This document shows positions 33,291 through 46,700 of a DNA stretch of 64,000 nt, in pieces. The position numbers and the translations under genes were made by a program. The DNA lies in contig NC_067122.1 in the NCBI RefSeq assembly GCF_021347895.1, positions 34,008,215 through 34,072,214 on the forward strand. Reading direction: 5' to 3'. The notes below the pieces were generated by a model. It was given only the letters and a program-made list of their open reading frames with translations, was not told where the DNA came from and searched no databases. Numbering within the stretch: position 1 is the stretch's first letter; the number at the start of each line of letters is the position of its first letter. The DNA is from Acanthochromis polyacanthus (taxonomy: Eukaryota > Chordata > Actinopteri > Pomacentridae).

Positions 33291-34260
33291 CTGGCCTTGA
33301 ATAGCATCTCTCAGGCCAGGGACTCTACTGGAGAGCTGACATGAATTTTGGGTGAACACGATTGCCTTTAGATATCAATTTTTTGTCTGACCAGCTCCTA
33401 AAGCATTGAAGTCGATCCACAGGTTTTATCCTCAGCTGACAGTGGGCTTGCCAATCCCATCTTTAAATAGCTCCCTTTGGGTTCAGTGCCTCCATTGTAC
33501 AGTGTTACGTCCCCGTAAGCATGACCAGAGTAACAGAAATTGTAAAGACAAAAAGACAGGTTAAAGATACTGACTATCAAACAAACAAACAAACAAAAAA
33601 TTACTTAAAAATTAAGTCAGCACTAAATTCAAATAAAAGAGAGCTCATAAACAAAAACAAAGCCAGTCCAATAGTTGATAAGCACCACACACTTTGTCAC
33701 GGTGCAGAGTTTGAAGAGCAGCAGAGACTGGACAAGACACCAGTCAAAGTACTTCCTGGTTTTGATTCTACTTTTTGTTGGACTACTGGAAACCCCGGAG
33801 TGGATTCTTTAAGCTGACTGTTTGAACTGAATGCAAACAGTATTTAAGGAAACTCAGACTGGAATTCTTTTCTCATTATTGTAAAAAAATGGATTGTGTT
33901 GTTTCTTTTTCTTACTTGTTCTGGTGGTGTTTTCCCTTGTGGTATTGTGAATGGATGTTTTGTGAACTATAACCGGTCTTTATGTGATAACATTAAACCT
34001 GTGTGAGGTTTGACAATATATGTTTTTGGTTGAACCACTATAGTAAGTTGTCTTATTAGAAGGACATCATTATTTTGTTCACCATCGTTCATCAGCATCA
34101 TGAACTAGTCGACTGCAGCATTTGTTGTTTTGGTCATTTATTTGTGAGGCTTTAGAGTGAACAGCACTCTTTTATAACCTGGAAATAAAACATGCTTGAC
34201 AGCCAGCTTTTGTTCGACAGTTCATGCACAGGCTGCAGAGATACTTTCCTCTGGAAGACA
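33291..34260. other. No identifiable gene or element
   Basis: About 970 bp without a convincing frame or repeat, apart from a short (AAAC)n run near 33580. Confidence 0.4.
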
Positions 34261-34265
34261 CTTAT

Positions 34266-34450
34266 ACTTCACTGCAAAAACTCAAAATCTTACCAAGTCT
34301 GTCTTATTTTTTAGTCAAAATGTCTCATCCCACTTGATTTAAGATAAATTCACTTAACAAGTGACATTCCAGCAAGATAGAGAGACTTGTTTTAAGACAA
34401 TGTGGCTTAAATATCTTCTTCAGTCAGACAATCTTGAAAATATTTTGTTT
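34266..34450. mobile_element. Teleost MITE fragment
   Basis: CACTGCAAAAACTCAAAATC and TTACCAAGTCTGTCTTATTT, then GACTTGTTTTAAGACAATGT, are recognisable as a common teleost short element. The right end is missing. Directly after it, 34452 on (TTAACCCTTGTGTCATCTTG, GGGTCAAAGTGACCC hairpin) looks like a second TTAA-type element, end not found. Confidence 0.4.
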
Positions 34451-35149
34451 TAACCCTTGTGTCATCTTGAGGGTCAAAGTGACCCATTTTAACATTTAAT
34501 AATGTAGAAGAAAAGTATTTTCACAGTGAAAACTTCCACATTTTCAAAATTTTTTGGGAAATTTTTGAACATCAATCAAAATCCAGCGAAATTCACTGGA
34601 TTTTGGTTGATTTTTTTCCCTGAATGTTCTTAAAGAAAATATCAGGATTTTAGATATTTTTAGGATTTTTTTTCTTTTTGGAAGATTTTTATAAGTTTTC
34701 AGTTGAACACATTTTTCACCACTTTGTTGAGTTTAAACATTTCAGAAGCTACCTGCAGACTGACAAATGAAGACTGGAAACACAGACTTGTCCGTGACAA
34801 ATAAATGGAAAAACCATGATTACAGGTGTAAACCTTTCCAAAGAAAGCGTTTCCTTGGGTTTTGCTACAGACCAAACCATAGCTGAAGGAACAGGGAACT
34901 TTGGGTTCATATAGGATGCCAGAAATGCAACTTAAATAAAATACTTTTGTCAGTATATGTTATCTAGGGGTAAAATTAGGGAAACATCTACTACCAGACT
35001 AATAATAGCCACTTTCTTTGTCAAAGTATGAATTTGACAATGTCGGTTTAAGTTTGTTTTGTCATATTTTGCCCCCTAGTGGTTGAAGACTTATCTATTC
35101 TGTTATAACCCAGTTAAACTTGTCTTTGTGGAAACATGGAGCAGGGTCA

Positions 35150-35690
35150 CAAAATAAAAGGTGCTAAAAAGTATACCCCCATCCTCTCCGCCCTCCATTG
35201 GCTCCCGGTTCATCATCGTAATCGAGTTTAAAATTTTAACCTTTGTTTTTTAAAACCCTTCATGGGCTTGCTCCTTTATACATATCTGAGCTTTTAACCC
35301 TCCACCAGTAGAGCCCTCCGGTCATCAACACAGATGGTGCTGGACATGCCCCGGTCCTGATAAAAGCAGTGGGGTGATCAATGCTTTGCTGTGGTCACTC
35401 CGAGACTCTGGAACGCGCTCCCACTCGAGCTCTGCGTTATCACCAACCTGCCGCTTTTTAAGTCCAGACTGAAAACCCATCTATTTAGGCGTCCTTTTGA
35501 ATCCTAGCTGTTTTATGGTTTTATGGTTTATGTAGTTTGGGTTTTATGGTTTTATAGTAATCCAAAATTTTATTGTTTTGTTTATTATTCTGCCTGGAAA
35601 GCACTTTGGTCTTCTATTACATTGTTGTAAAGTGCTCTACAAATAATTTTTTGATTGATTGATTGACTGATAACAAAATGAATAAAATCC
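35150..35690 (+). mobile_element. L2-like LINE, 3' end (5'-truncated)
   Basis: Translation with stops gives the reverse-transcriptase C-terminal hallmarks ILSALHWLPVHHR, ERAPTRALRYHQP and FKSRLKTHLFRRPFES, then a 3' tail ending in (ATTG)n near 35660. Stops inside show it is dead. Confidence 0.65.
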
Positions 35691-35714
35691 AAAATACACA
35701 ATAAAGCACTAAAA

Positions 35715-37215
35715 ATATATTAAATCAGTGTTTCATGCTGGATGGAAAACCAGGGAATAAAAGTATGTTTTAAAATGGGTCTTAAAAATGGACAGGGAAG
35801 TGGCCTGTCTAAGGTGCAAAGGCAATTTGTTCCATAAATTTGGGGCAACTATGGAGAAGGCTCTGTTCCCTCTGAGCATCTGCTTAGATTTGAGTGTGCA
35901 TAGGAGCAGCTGATCAGCTGACCTAAGAGACCAGGCAGGAGTGTAACGGTGAAGCAGCTCAGAGAGGCACGGCGGGGCAAGACCATTTATGTCAGGCCGG
36001 CTGCAGCCAGGTCCAGATAGTGCCTCTCCCCTCTCTCCACCTCTTTTTCCTTTATAGGCTGGTCCTGCAGTGGACAGCGGCAGCAGGTGTTCCTCATCCG
36101 TAATCATCAGCTGGTGCAGGAGCAGCTCGGAGCTACCAATCAAAACCTCTTCCTCTGCAATATAATCAGACGCTACTCACCTCTCAGTGCTGGATTGTGA
36201 CACAGCCAGTAATACAAACTGCTTGTTTCTCTAGCCACAGTATTTTGCCTCTGCATTCTTAGTAATTCTAGTTGTGCTCCTCTGTTTTAGTTTCGGGTCC
36301 AGCTGCTCCTGTTTTGAACTCCAACAACTGCCACCACCTCAACTTTCAGTCTAAAACCGAGTCAAGGTTGCTCACCTGTGCTGTTCCAACCACCTGGCGT
36401 CTGTTCTACTTACCTGTTGCCGCCTCTCGCCACTCGCCATCAGGACTCCAAGTCGGCTGCCAAGAACCCCCAGCTCTTCACGGTAGATCCCAGTTCGAGC
36501 ATCTAGTTTTAATGTTTGAGTCAGCTGTGAAACCCAATCGATTACTAAAACCTGAGTTAGTGATTATCCTTAGCACCTTCGATTATTCTCGTTATAGTGC
36601 TTAGTTTTCTTTCGTAAGTATTATTGACTATTTCTCAGTTAATTCTTGTAGTTGTGCTCAGCTACCTTGAGTTAGCTTTGTTTTTTGTTGTCAATTAGGC
36701 TTTAGTGTTTCTTAGACTTTCTTGCCTGGGTGTTACCCAATGTGAGTTAGGAGTGATTTTGTGTTTTGGAGTTTAGACCTCCTCGCCTCTAATTTTCGCC
36801 TGTTGCCGTCTTAGTAGTACAGTCAAGTTCTGTTTATAGAGTACTTCCTGTTGTAGTTCGAGTAGAGTAGAGTTGCATTCTGTAAGTAAACCTTTTTACT
36901 TGCATTTCAAACCTGTCTGTTCATTTCCTGCACCTGAGCTATCTAGTACTCATAACAATTTAACGATTTAAAAACAAAATCATTTTAAAATGGACTCTAA
37001 AGTGCACAGGAAGCCAGTGGAGAGAGGCCAGAAGAGGTGTCATGTGTTCTCTTTTCTGTGTTCCAGTTAGAAGGCATTCTGAACAAGTTGGAGACAAGAG
37101 AGAGAGAGCACTGGTTGACTCCAACATAAAGGATTTGAAGATTTTCTTCGCTAAAGCTGTTACATCAGTGTCATCAATGAACATGTCAGGTAAAATAATC
37201 TCATCCAAACAGCTA
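35715..37215 (-). pseudogene. L2/Rex1-like LINE C-terminus, split by a solo LTR
   Basis: On the minus strand, 37208-36958 encodes THMTPLLASLHWLPVHF-like sequence and 35989-35733 continues GLAPPCLSELLHRYTPAW, ending SIFKTHFKTYFYSLVFHP. The two parts join once the LTR at 35990-36957 is removed. Only the last part of the reverse transcriptase gene is present. Confidence 0.7.
35990..36957. mobile_element. Solo LTR with 5-bp target duplication
   Basis: Starts TGTCAGGCC and ends CATAACA, 968 bp, flanked by ATTTA on both sides (35985-35989, 36958-36962). No internal retroviral-type gene lies within, so it is a solo LTR left by LTR-LTR recombination. Strand is not assigned. Confidence 0.8.
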
Positions 37216-38597
37216 CAACATAAAATGCTGATAAATTTTTGTTTCTTTTTTTAATTAGATTTTTTTTAATACAGATACTACTGCAGGAGATTAAAGGTAC
37301 TTAAAAAGCAAAACTCTTTCAAAATAAATAAAAGGAAATAAACATGTCAAGTGCTCCAGAGCCATTTTCTTTGATTGCATCCTACATTGGTATGTGTTAG
37401 AGTTGAACTGTTTTCTATTTTCAGATACCAAAGCCCTCTTCATTTAAATGGATGCGTACTATATCCTATAACTAGCTCAGTGTGGGAAACACTTCCCCTT
37501 TATGTTAATCTACATCAGTGCATCAGCAGGGTCCACATTTTAGCCATATGGTACACGATATGGCATTTCACACCACATAAATATTAGCTATCCTTTATTT
37601 GTCACATGTAAACAGCCAGGGATAAGAGACTGTGGCCAAAGCAAGTGTAGCACTGGCCTGTTGTCAGTACAGATAGATTTTTACAGGTCACAGCTGTCTT
37701 TTACTATTTATTCATCACTCCAAGGTCTCCAGCACACCAGAGGTCTTTTCTATAAATGCCAATCTGTACATATCCTGTGGTTTGTTCTGCCCATCTTCAA
37801 CACTTTCTCACAGACGTAGTCAGATATCGACTGACTGATTGCCTCCTGATGGACTCGTGGTCTTGAATCACAAGCGATCACTTGGTGAAACTGCCGTTGC
37901 ACCTGGAAAAGACATGCACTCGTGTGATGTGATTTATGTCGGTAGTATGCCCTATACAGCTGAGTTAATCAGTGGAATGAACTGCGATTTTTGGTTTGAA
38001 CAAAAATATCTCACTCTGGACTCCCAGTAGCATATCACTGATACAGCTGAATATTGATGTAGCTTTCAGTGTGCTCAGGGAAATTAGATTTCCCTGTCCG
38101 TCACCAAGTGAAAATGACTACCCTTGATTTTTCTATTGGCATCCTCAACAAATGTGTCACATACATATTACTCTCATATCATCTTTCTGAGGTAACACCA
38201 AGAGAGAATTTCATTTCCTCTTAAGTGTCAATATGATGCAGTCCACTCAGTTTTATTTGTTTTCTTCTGGAAAATAGGCCGAGAAAAAGGTTAAAACAAA
38301 ACAACTGTGGTAAATTCAGACGGATGGTCAGCTAAGTGAACTGTCCAGTAAAAAACATGCTTTCCGTATCGAGTGTTCTGGTAGTAATTAATGCATGTTT
38401 GGTTGTACCAGTTTGCTGAGACTTTCTAAGCTATCACTACACCTCATCTTTGCCTTATTTACTGTAGAAATCTGTCTGCTGTTCATGTTTTTCTCTTCTT
38501 GGTCTGTACTTTGAGGCTCAGTTCTGTATAAAAATAAACTGAATACATCCCCTTTGCACCCCACCAGTCATGTCCTTTTCCACAATGTCTGGAATAA
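37216..38597. other. No identifiable gene or element
   Basis: About 1.4 kb with only short open frames and no recognisable repeat. Confidence 0.4.
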
Positions 38598-39721
38598 CTT
38601 TCAATTCAATTCAATTTTATTTATATAGCGTCAATTACAGTCAAATTGTCTCAAGACACTTTACAGAACCCATATGCCTGACCCCCCAGAGCAAGCCTAG
38701 AGGCGACGGTGGCAAGGAAAACACCCTTTTACAGGGAAAAAACTTGAGCAGAACCCGCCTCTTTATGTGGGGGGACCCATCTGCCTGCTGGCTGGGCGGG
38801 TTGGTCGGGACAGAAGAGGAAGAGAGGGGTAGAGAGGAGGGGAACAGGGATCATAAAACACACAATTTGATACGTACATCACAGATGATGCATACAAAGT
38901 AGAAGCTAGCACTGAAACCGATTCATAGTTTACTGTTATGATGTACAGTTCTGGCAATAAATATACTACATATACAGCTGGTAGGAAACTCAAAAATATG
39001 TAGAAGAGCATATTAAGTAAAGTGAGGGTGATGCAGTCAGCTGATGGAAATGTGCACCTGGAAGCAGTGGGCTGGAGGAAGGTCAGCAGCAGCATCCCAC
39101 AGTGGACATGATGGAGACTAGACCAGTTGGTGGGACAGCAACCACAGATCTGAAGCATCCAGCTCTGGGACCAGGGACACTCGGAGAAAGGACACAGGGA
39201 GAAACAGAGTTAATGCAATGCAATAGCAGTATATACATATATTTAATATAAAAGTAGATAGAGAAGATAGAGAACGGCTCAGTGCATCAGGAGAGGTCCT
39301 CCAGCAGCCTAGGCCTATAGCAGCAGAACTATGGGCAGAACTAAGGGACGTTCAAGAGGAAACCTCCAGCTGACACCCTCAGGATCACCCGAGTTAGCCC
39401 TAAATATAAGCCTTGTGAAAAAGGAAGGTTTTAAGGATGGACCTAAAAATAGAGAGGGTATCTGCCTCCAGAACCCAAACTGGGAGCTGGTTCCACAGGA
39501 GAGGAGCTGATAACTGAAAGCTCTGCCTCCCATTCTACTTTTAGAAATTCTAGGAACAACAACTAAGCCTGCAGTCTGAGAGCGAAGAATTCTGCTAGGA
39601 TAATATGGTACTATCAGGTCTTTAAGATATGATGGAGATCGGTTGTCAGGAGCTTTATATGTTAGAAGAAGGATTTTGAATTATATTCTAGCTTTTATAG
39701 GAAGCCAAAGAAGAGAAACCA

Positions 39722-40092
39722 TCCATCCATCTATCCATTATCCATACACTGCTTTATCCTCACTAGGGTCATGGCTGTGCTGGAGCATATCTCAGCTGAC
39801 TCAGGCGAAGGCAGGGGACACCCTGGACAGGTCGCCAGTCTGTCGGAGGGCTACATATACAGACAATCACTCTTGCATTCACACCTACGGGCAATTTAGA
39901 GTAATCAATTAACCTCAGCATATTTTTGGACTGTGGGAGGAAGCCGGAGTACCCGGAGAAAACCCACACATGCATATGGAGAACATGCAAACTCCATGCA
40001 GAAAGATCCCAGGTAAGCCGGGACGCGAGCCAGGGATCTTCTTGCTGCAAGGTGAAAGTGCTAACCACTACCCCACTGTGCAGCCCAGCCCC
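39722..40092 (-). mobile_element. Complete V-SINE (DANA/mermaid-type) with 12-bp target duplication
   Basis: On the minus strand it begins with a tRNA-like head (GGGGTAGTGGTTAGCACTTT A-box area, then TTGCAGCAAGAAGATCCCTG), passes the V-SINE core (GAGTTTGCATGTTCTCCATA) and ends in (GGAT)n. GAAGAGAAACCA flanks both sides (39710-39721, 40093-40104). It interrupts the L2-like LINE. Confidence 0.85.
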
Positions 40093-40837
40093 GAAGAGAA
40101 ACCAGTATAGGAGAAATATGATCTCTCTTGCTAACTCTGGTCAATACCCTGGCTGCAGCATTTTGGATCAACTGTAGATGTTTGAGAGAGCTATTTGGAC
40201 AACCTGATAATAACAAATTACAATAGTCAAGCCTGGAAGGAACAAAAGCATGGACTAGTTTTTCTGCATCACTCTGAGACAGAATGTTCCTGATATTTTA
40301 CAATATCTCTCAGGTGGAAAAATGAAGTCCTACAGATTTGTTTTATGCGTGAGTTAAAGGACATGTCCTGGTCAAAGATAACTCTGAGGTTCCTCACAGT
40401 AGTACTGGAGGCCAATTTAATGCCATCCAGAGTAACTACATGCTTTGAAAGCGAGTTTCTAAGATGTTTGGGACCAAATACAATGACTTCAGGCTTGTCT
40501 GAATTCAGTGGTAGGAGATTACAGGTCATCCAGGTCTTTATATCCTTAAGACAGTCTTGCAGTCGAGCTAGCTAATTAGTTTCATCTGGCTTCATAGATA
40601 TATACAATGGAGTGTTGTAAACGTAACAGTGGAAATTAATACAGTGCTTTTGTAACCCAGGTTTAAATTAGGACTATATTAAAATATACGAAGATCCTAT
40701 TAAAATAATATATATAAATAAATATATATATATACGTCGTCCTAGTCAAGTGACCGTTTGCGTCCGTGTTATTGTGGCCGACCAATCATGTTGCTCACTC
40801 AGCCTGTGCTGGTTGTTATAAGCTACTCGGTGCTGAT

Positions 40838-41431
40838 CTGTGTTGCCAACTTAGCGACTTTCTCACTAAATCTACCTTCTTTCCAAAGCCTCTTGGCGAC
40901 TTTTTTTTGTCAAAAGCGACTAGCGACAAATCTAGCGACTTTTTCTAGCGTTTTGGAGACTCTGACATGAAAGCTCAGATCATTCTGCGGTTACTGTTTT
41001 CAACGAGCAGCAGGTGCTGCTGTGAACTCCTCCCCGTCCCAAAGCACAGACTGTCAGTCGAGTAAACCCACAGCAATCTCACTGTCTGATTAGAGGAGAT
41101 CCACATCACTCCGCGGCCTGACAGCAGATAAATTGCACATGCGCAATGCCGCTGTAGCTCCCGTCTTGGCTTACAGAGCGGAATATAAATGAAAATATTT
41201 CTTCACTGTCATACTAAAATAAATCAATGCATTTAGCTCAAAAACACATTTGGGGTGTTTTATACTCAGTTTTTGTCTCTCCCACAACATTATTCCTCTC
41301 TCTTACAACGTTGATTACAATTACATGCAAACTGGGAATATGCAAATTAGGCGATGACGTCATTTAGCAACTTCTAGCGACTTTTAGGACAGCCAACAGC
41401 GACTTTTCTTACTGAGGAGTTGGCAACACTG
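40838..41431. mobile_element. hAT-type MITE
   Basis: Ends CTGTGTTGCCAACTTAGCGA and, reversed, CAGTGTTGCCAACTCCTCAG. Flanks GTGCTGAT (40830-40837) and GTGCTGGT (41432-41439) match at 7 of 8. The motif TAGCGACTTT recurs at both sides. No coding content. Confidence 0.75.
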
Positions 41432-41603
41432 GTGCTGGTTCCCCGACAGTAGCGTGTCGGGGAAGCACACTGGATAGCTGCCACAGGTCAGTAGCACCTA
41501 TTTCCATTGAAATAACCTGTCTAACTTATCAAAATACTCATCAAATGGTTATATTTCTTTAGTCCTCGTCTGCCGCGGGAATAGAAGCCGTTGGTCGCTG
41601 GGT

Positions 41604-42156
41604 ATGTCGGGATCATCAAGGAAATTGGTGAGTCCATCTGTTCGTCGTGGTTGTGCTAACTAGCTTAGCATTAGCATGTCAAACGGAATGTAATCCTATG
41701 GACTGGCTACGTAGCACCTAGCCTTTGACATGCTAATGTAGCCCTCTCATTCATTGTTTTGAGTGGGTCTAGTGCCAATAGACTAGTATACAAACATTGG
41801 TCCATTGGTTTGATTTGTACTCTGTGTATTGTCACTGGAATATTTTGTGAACTTTTCCAATTATTCTGTTATTGCAAATGGGATGAGTTGTGATTTATGG
41901 AATGAATTATTGATGGTTACATACTGTGTACACAAGAAGATAATGAAGTAACATGACAATACTTAAGTTCCATGAATATAAACTAGCTAGTTTTAATGAT
42001 AAATTCTGACACATGGTCCTGTTTATATATTATACACGCCAGGTCTCCTTGCATCCTTTGGGAGTGATCACCAGATGGCGAGCTAAGTTACCTGGAGCCC
42101 AAGAACTTCAGTCTAAACCTTCTGCTGGTACCGGTAGGAGGCTGTGGCAGCCTTAA
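41604..42156 (+). CDS. Candidate two-exon small gene (45 residues), unknown
   Basis: ATG 41604 gives MSGSSRKL, then a donor GTGAGT after 41627. The acceptor TATACACGCCAG ends at 42042, and exon 2 (42043-42156) continues in phase with VSLHPLGVITRWRAKLPGAQ to a TAA. An ATTAAA lies near 42310, just before a TG microsatellite. It is inside DNA inserted into a LINE, so it may be part of an unnamed element. Low confidence. Confidence 0.25.
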
Positions 42157-42319
42157 TCCACCCCACGCTTACTCACACACACTCATGCGCACCACAGGGG
42201 CCTATGGCCTGTGGACATTGAAAGATTCTTGTTTTGGACACTCAAGGACTCTTTAGATTGTGCCCAGTCGGAACGAACTGAACAACCTGCCCAGAACGAA
42301 CTGTGCATTATTAAACTTG

Positions 42320-42344
42320 TGTGTGTGTGTGTGTGTGTGTGTGT
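42320..42344. repeat. (TG)n microsatellite
   Basis: About 12 TG units. Confidence 0.9.
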
Positions 42345-42939
42345 GATCAGTTACTAAACTGGTTTCCCCATTGTGGGTCAAGTGGTTATTGTTTCCTTTT
42401 GATTTATCATTTTGTGAACATTCCATTCAAGTGCACGTATATCATATCTCTGCAGATTGTAAATATGTGGGTTTTCTGTCTGTTTTATATGTCAAATTCA
42501 CCAACACCAAGCTTAAATCCCTGCCTCACTGTGTTTTATTATTGCACTATTGCACTTCTGAACTAGCCTACTTCTGAATTTTAAATTCTAAAATATTTAA
42601 ATAAATATTTTTGCTGTGTGTACATGCTACACTTTCTAATAACATTGCCTAAAGGAAGAATATATAATGTGAACAGTATTGGTCCTAAGACAGAACCCTG
42701 AGGGACTCCATTATTAACCTTAGTATGCTCAGATGACTCATTGTTGACGTGCACAAACTGGAACCTGTCTGATAAGTAGGATTTAAATCAGCCCAGTGCT
42801 GTCCCTTTAATGGCAACACAATGTTCTAGTCGCTGTAATAGAAGTTTGTGGTCGATGGTATTAAACGCTGCACTAAGGTCCAACAAAACAAGTATAGAGA
42901 CCAGACTATTATATGATGCTATGAGAAGGTCATTAGTAC

Positions 42940-43210
42940 GGTGGCCAACAAGGGCATACGCGCCGCAAACAAAAAAACGCAATACAAACGGCCAAAACGC
43001 TGCAAACACAGGAATGATGCAAACCCAAAAACACATAAAACAAATGCAACAGAGAAATGCTGCAACAAAAAAACGATGCATTCACAGAAACGCTGCAAAA
43101 GCAAAAACACACAAACCGACAAAACAAATGCAAAAGGGAAATGCTGCATACAAACCCCGAAACAACTGCAAGAGAGAGACGCTGCAAATTCACGGAAGGT
43201 CGCCAGGCCA
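42940..43210. repeat. A-rich imperfect tandem repeats with CGCTGCAAA motif
   Basis: Variants of ACGCTGCAAA and ACAAAACAAATGCAA recur about every 30-80 bp (for example 42999, 43038, 43091, 43120 and 43181). It starts where L2 LINE homology stops and precedes the 5' exon of the HECT gene, so it is a candidate left end of that unit. Confidence 0.5.
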
Positions 43211-43712
43211 CTCGGGGGAGCTGACCATACAGAACGGACTGATCTTTTATACCGACAGGAAATACCCAGGAGGAAGTTGCAAAGAAGACAGCGGGATAAG
43301 AAAGTTTGCAAACACTTGGAGAGGAGAATAAAAAGGTATGTTTTCCCTTACGTCTTTTTTAAACACTCGGCACTAGTCTCTTACAGTATTATCCAAAACA
43401 GGAGCAAATTTGCGTAGCAAATATTAGCGTGCGTCTGTCTAGCTGACGGTTGCTATGGACGCCGTTCTGATCGGCGTGGGCATAGATATGTATAGAATGG
43501 GCGCGAATATACAGTTTGGCTACAGCAACATCTGTAGTGTAGGAGAACGGTCAAATGAGACCAGAACACAGTAAAAATAAATCACACACCTATATCAGTA
43601 ACCTAAAAAGGAATATTTAAAAAGGATCTTATGTAAATGTTTAGGAAAACATAATAAATACGCTGTCAGTCGTAACCTCGTCGATTTAATAATCTCCTCT
43701 TTCTCCTCACAG

Positions 43713-46700
43713 ATGTTCTGTCCATTCTGTGGAACTGCAGTAACTTTGCGGCTGACTTTTGTTGTTTATGAGGTAGAAACATAAAATTTGTTTCAGAGCA
43801 GGTAAACAAAACCACCACCACCAGTGCACCTCCTGATGCACAACCAAGCACGAGCGCAGGTTAACAAAACATAGGGTTTTATATTCAGTATACCTGGGCG
43901 TATATTGAGTTTGTTATAAATGGCATGCAAAAAAGATTTATGACGAGATTAGTGAGATTAATAATAAAAGAGTAACAAATGTCTAATACCTGTATTTCTA
44001 ACTTTTCAGTCAGGAAGCTCAGTTGTAGAGTCATTCATGACATTTAGGGCAGTAAAAGAGAGGGAGAGAAAGACATTCTTTACTAAGAGGCATCAGAAAA
44101 GAACAGGACAGGAAGAGAAAGACAAAACAGTGAAGGTATGCCCACATGCCAAGACCATGCAGACTCAAACTATAATGAGATACTATTCATTAATTTCACT
44201 TTATTAATGTCATTATCATATCTTTCTTAAGATCAGTGTTGGGATCATGAGGATGGTCGGAGGTTCCCTTAAACCTGTGAGGGGGAAGTCACTTCCTGTT
44301 GATATTCAGCAGCACTGCTCATTAGAACAACTGCTGTCTGCTGCTGTCAAGAAGCTGATCTTTAGGCACAATTTTAATTATTGTAGCTAACTGGAATTTT
44401 AAGCCTCTGTGAAACAAAGGAAATAAACACATATTCATATTTTGGGATGTATAATCATTATTTATATTTTATGAGCAGTGTGCAGGAGTGTGCCAAACAT
44501 GCTGGTATTACTGGCTCTTTTTTAAAGAAACAGGACGATCGCCATTCTTTATTTGATATGAATTTGAACCTTATACCAAGTATTTGAAAATATTTACTCT
44601 ACTGTCCTCTCGATACAGCAACTACACAAATGTGTATGCGCCTATCATAGTTGACAGTGACTCAGAGCCAGAGGAACATATGGAGCACCCCGCAGAGAAA
44701 AGGTAGTAATTACCAGTTACTTTATCTCTAAATCTTATTTTTGCCTGTATTATTTGAAATAATAATACACTACATTTTCTTTTACAGCTGAGACAATGTC
44801 ACTGCTGGTGACATTATTGCAGAGCTCTCTGCAAAGACTACAGGAACATCCCACAGCAGGTTCAATATCAATCGAGCCAATGTGTGGGATGGAGCAGTCC
44901 GAGGCTTCAGACGTGCTTCATTTGACCCGTCCCATGAAATACTGGTTAAGTTCACTGATGATGAGGGACAAGTTGAGGATGGACTGGACGATGGTGGTCC
45001 CAAGTGCGAGTTCCTCACCCTCCTGATGAACTGCCTTAGAACACGAAGAATCTTTGATGGACCAGAGGAAAGGAAATTTATCACATTTGACAGTGCAGGT
45101 AATGATGTTATTTAGAGGTATGTTTCAGAACTGTCTTCAAGAGAAGGTGGCAACTGTTGGTCAATGTGGAACTAACTTGACAAAACATATCTACAGCTGT
45201 GAAAGATGATGAATACTTTCTTGCTGGAAGGATGATAGCTACTTCCATCATTCATGGTGGTCCAGGTCCTGGCTTCTTGGGAGAGACACTTTACCAGCAC
45301 CTCACAGGAACAACCACTGACATTGAAGCCAAGACTGAAGATGTCACTGATGACACCATGAGAGCTTCCCTGCTTGAGGTAGGTTGGCATTACCAACAAA
45401 GCTCAAGTCGTTGTTCATGTCAGGTCACACTCGTGTGTTTCTCTTTTCAACATTGATTGCAACTTCAAGTTGGCTCAACTGTGGAATAATGAACTGAAAC
45501 CATTTTTATTTGTCCTAATCTTATTTTTACATGAAAACTATCCAACAAAAAATGTCTCCATAGAACATAATTCTGTTTTTGTAGGACACAAAAATTCTGA
45601 TATTAAGTATATTGTCTTTTTAAACAAATTATTTTATATGGGAGTGTGCCAGCACATTGCTTTATGTCTATGGTCATTGTTCTCTACCCTAGATATCCAA
45701 CACAGCTACACTTGATGAACTACATTCTAGCATGTTGCAGACTGCTGGTTGCTAACCCAAACCCTGTCAGTGTGGATGATAAGGAGAAAATCATCAAGAA
45801 TTTCATGCAGTGGTACATAATTTACCGCAACCATTTCTCAATCCAAAGGTAATGGGTCTGCCTTATTTTTTTCGGCATTTTGTGCCTTTATTGATAGGAC
45901 AGTGTATAGTCTTGTGAAAGAGGGTGAGAGAGTAGGGGAAGACACTCTGCAAACTGGTCACAGGCAGGATTCAAACCTGGACCGGCAGAAGCAAGTATAT
46001 GGGGTGCCTGGTTGCTAACCACTCCGCCAAACCAGCATCCCACGTGTCCGCCTTATTTGACCACAGTTAAAGATTTACATTCATTTGTTTCAAAACAAAT
46101 TCATGTAACAGAAGTTATCAGCAGCAGGCTGGTAGAATTACCAAGGTGTTAAAACTCTCACTGGCCATTTGGCATGCAAGTCTGACACCATGAATGATTA
46201 ATAATGATGATTAATAATGATTGCTCTTAATGTTTTCTAGATTCAAGGATGGGCTTTCAACACAGGGTGTCATCTATGCTTTGGAACAGCATGCATCTGT
46301 ATTCAGGCCCTTTATGTGCTCAAGTGTAAAGAAGCTGACATCTGCAACCCTGGAAGACATCTTTGAGGTTCAGCTCAGTGAAAAAGGCAGCACAAGACGA
46401 CAAGAGGAAACCAGAGCACTAGGATTTTGGAGAGACTATCTCCTTGAGACAGAAGGTTTATTTTATTTGGAACAGTTATCTTCATCAATTTTCTGTAGAT
46501 ATCAGCTGTATTAAAATATATTTAGCTTAACACAACACAATATTTTTATTTTTTTCAGAACAACAAACAGGGCTCTCCCTCCAGGACATCTCGATGTTTG
46601 CTACGGGACTGAACACACTGCCCCCTGCTGGAATTCAGCCACAACCCAAGCTGATTTTTCAGTCAACATCTCGCTTCCCAGTCAGCAGCACCTGTGCAAA

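Larger units (their letters stand above)
38598..42937 (-). pseudogene. L2/Rex1-like LINE, reverse transcriptase part, with nested insertions
   Basis: The minus-strand element ends at a (TTCAA)n-type 3' tail at 38598. Reading from the right: LVLLDLSAAFNTIDHKLLLQ (42890), [20 protein letters not shown] (42700-42640), then after an insertion NFHCYVYNTPLYISMKPDE (40640-40580, in place of the YADD box), SDKPEVIVFGPKHL (40500), and the C-terminal GGRAFSYQL (39530). Stops and frame shifts occur throughout. Insertions: a V-SINE (39722-40092) and about 2 kb at 40645-42630. Upstream domains may be those at 54238-55448. Confidence 0.8.

Noticed and set aside
39990..40092. tRNA gene candidate
   Set aside because: The A/B-box-like sequence is the head of a V-SINE with a 12-bp target duplication. 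The same holds for 5940-5995 and 45990-46045.
42810..43417. Lys/Asn/Gln-rich frames of 158-173 codons
   Set aside because: They read through A-rich tandem repeats and are open in two frames at once; no domain is present.
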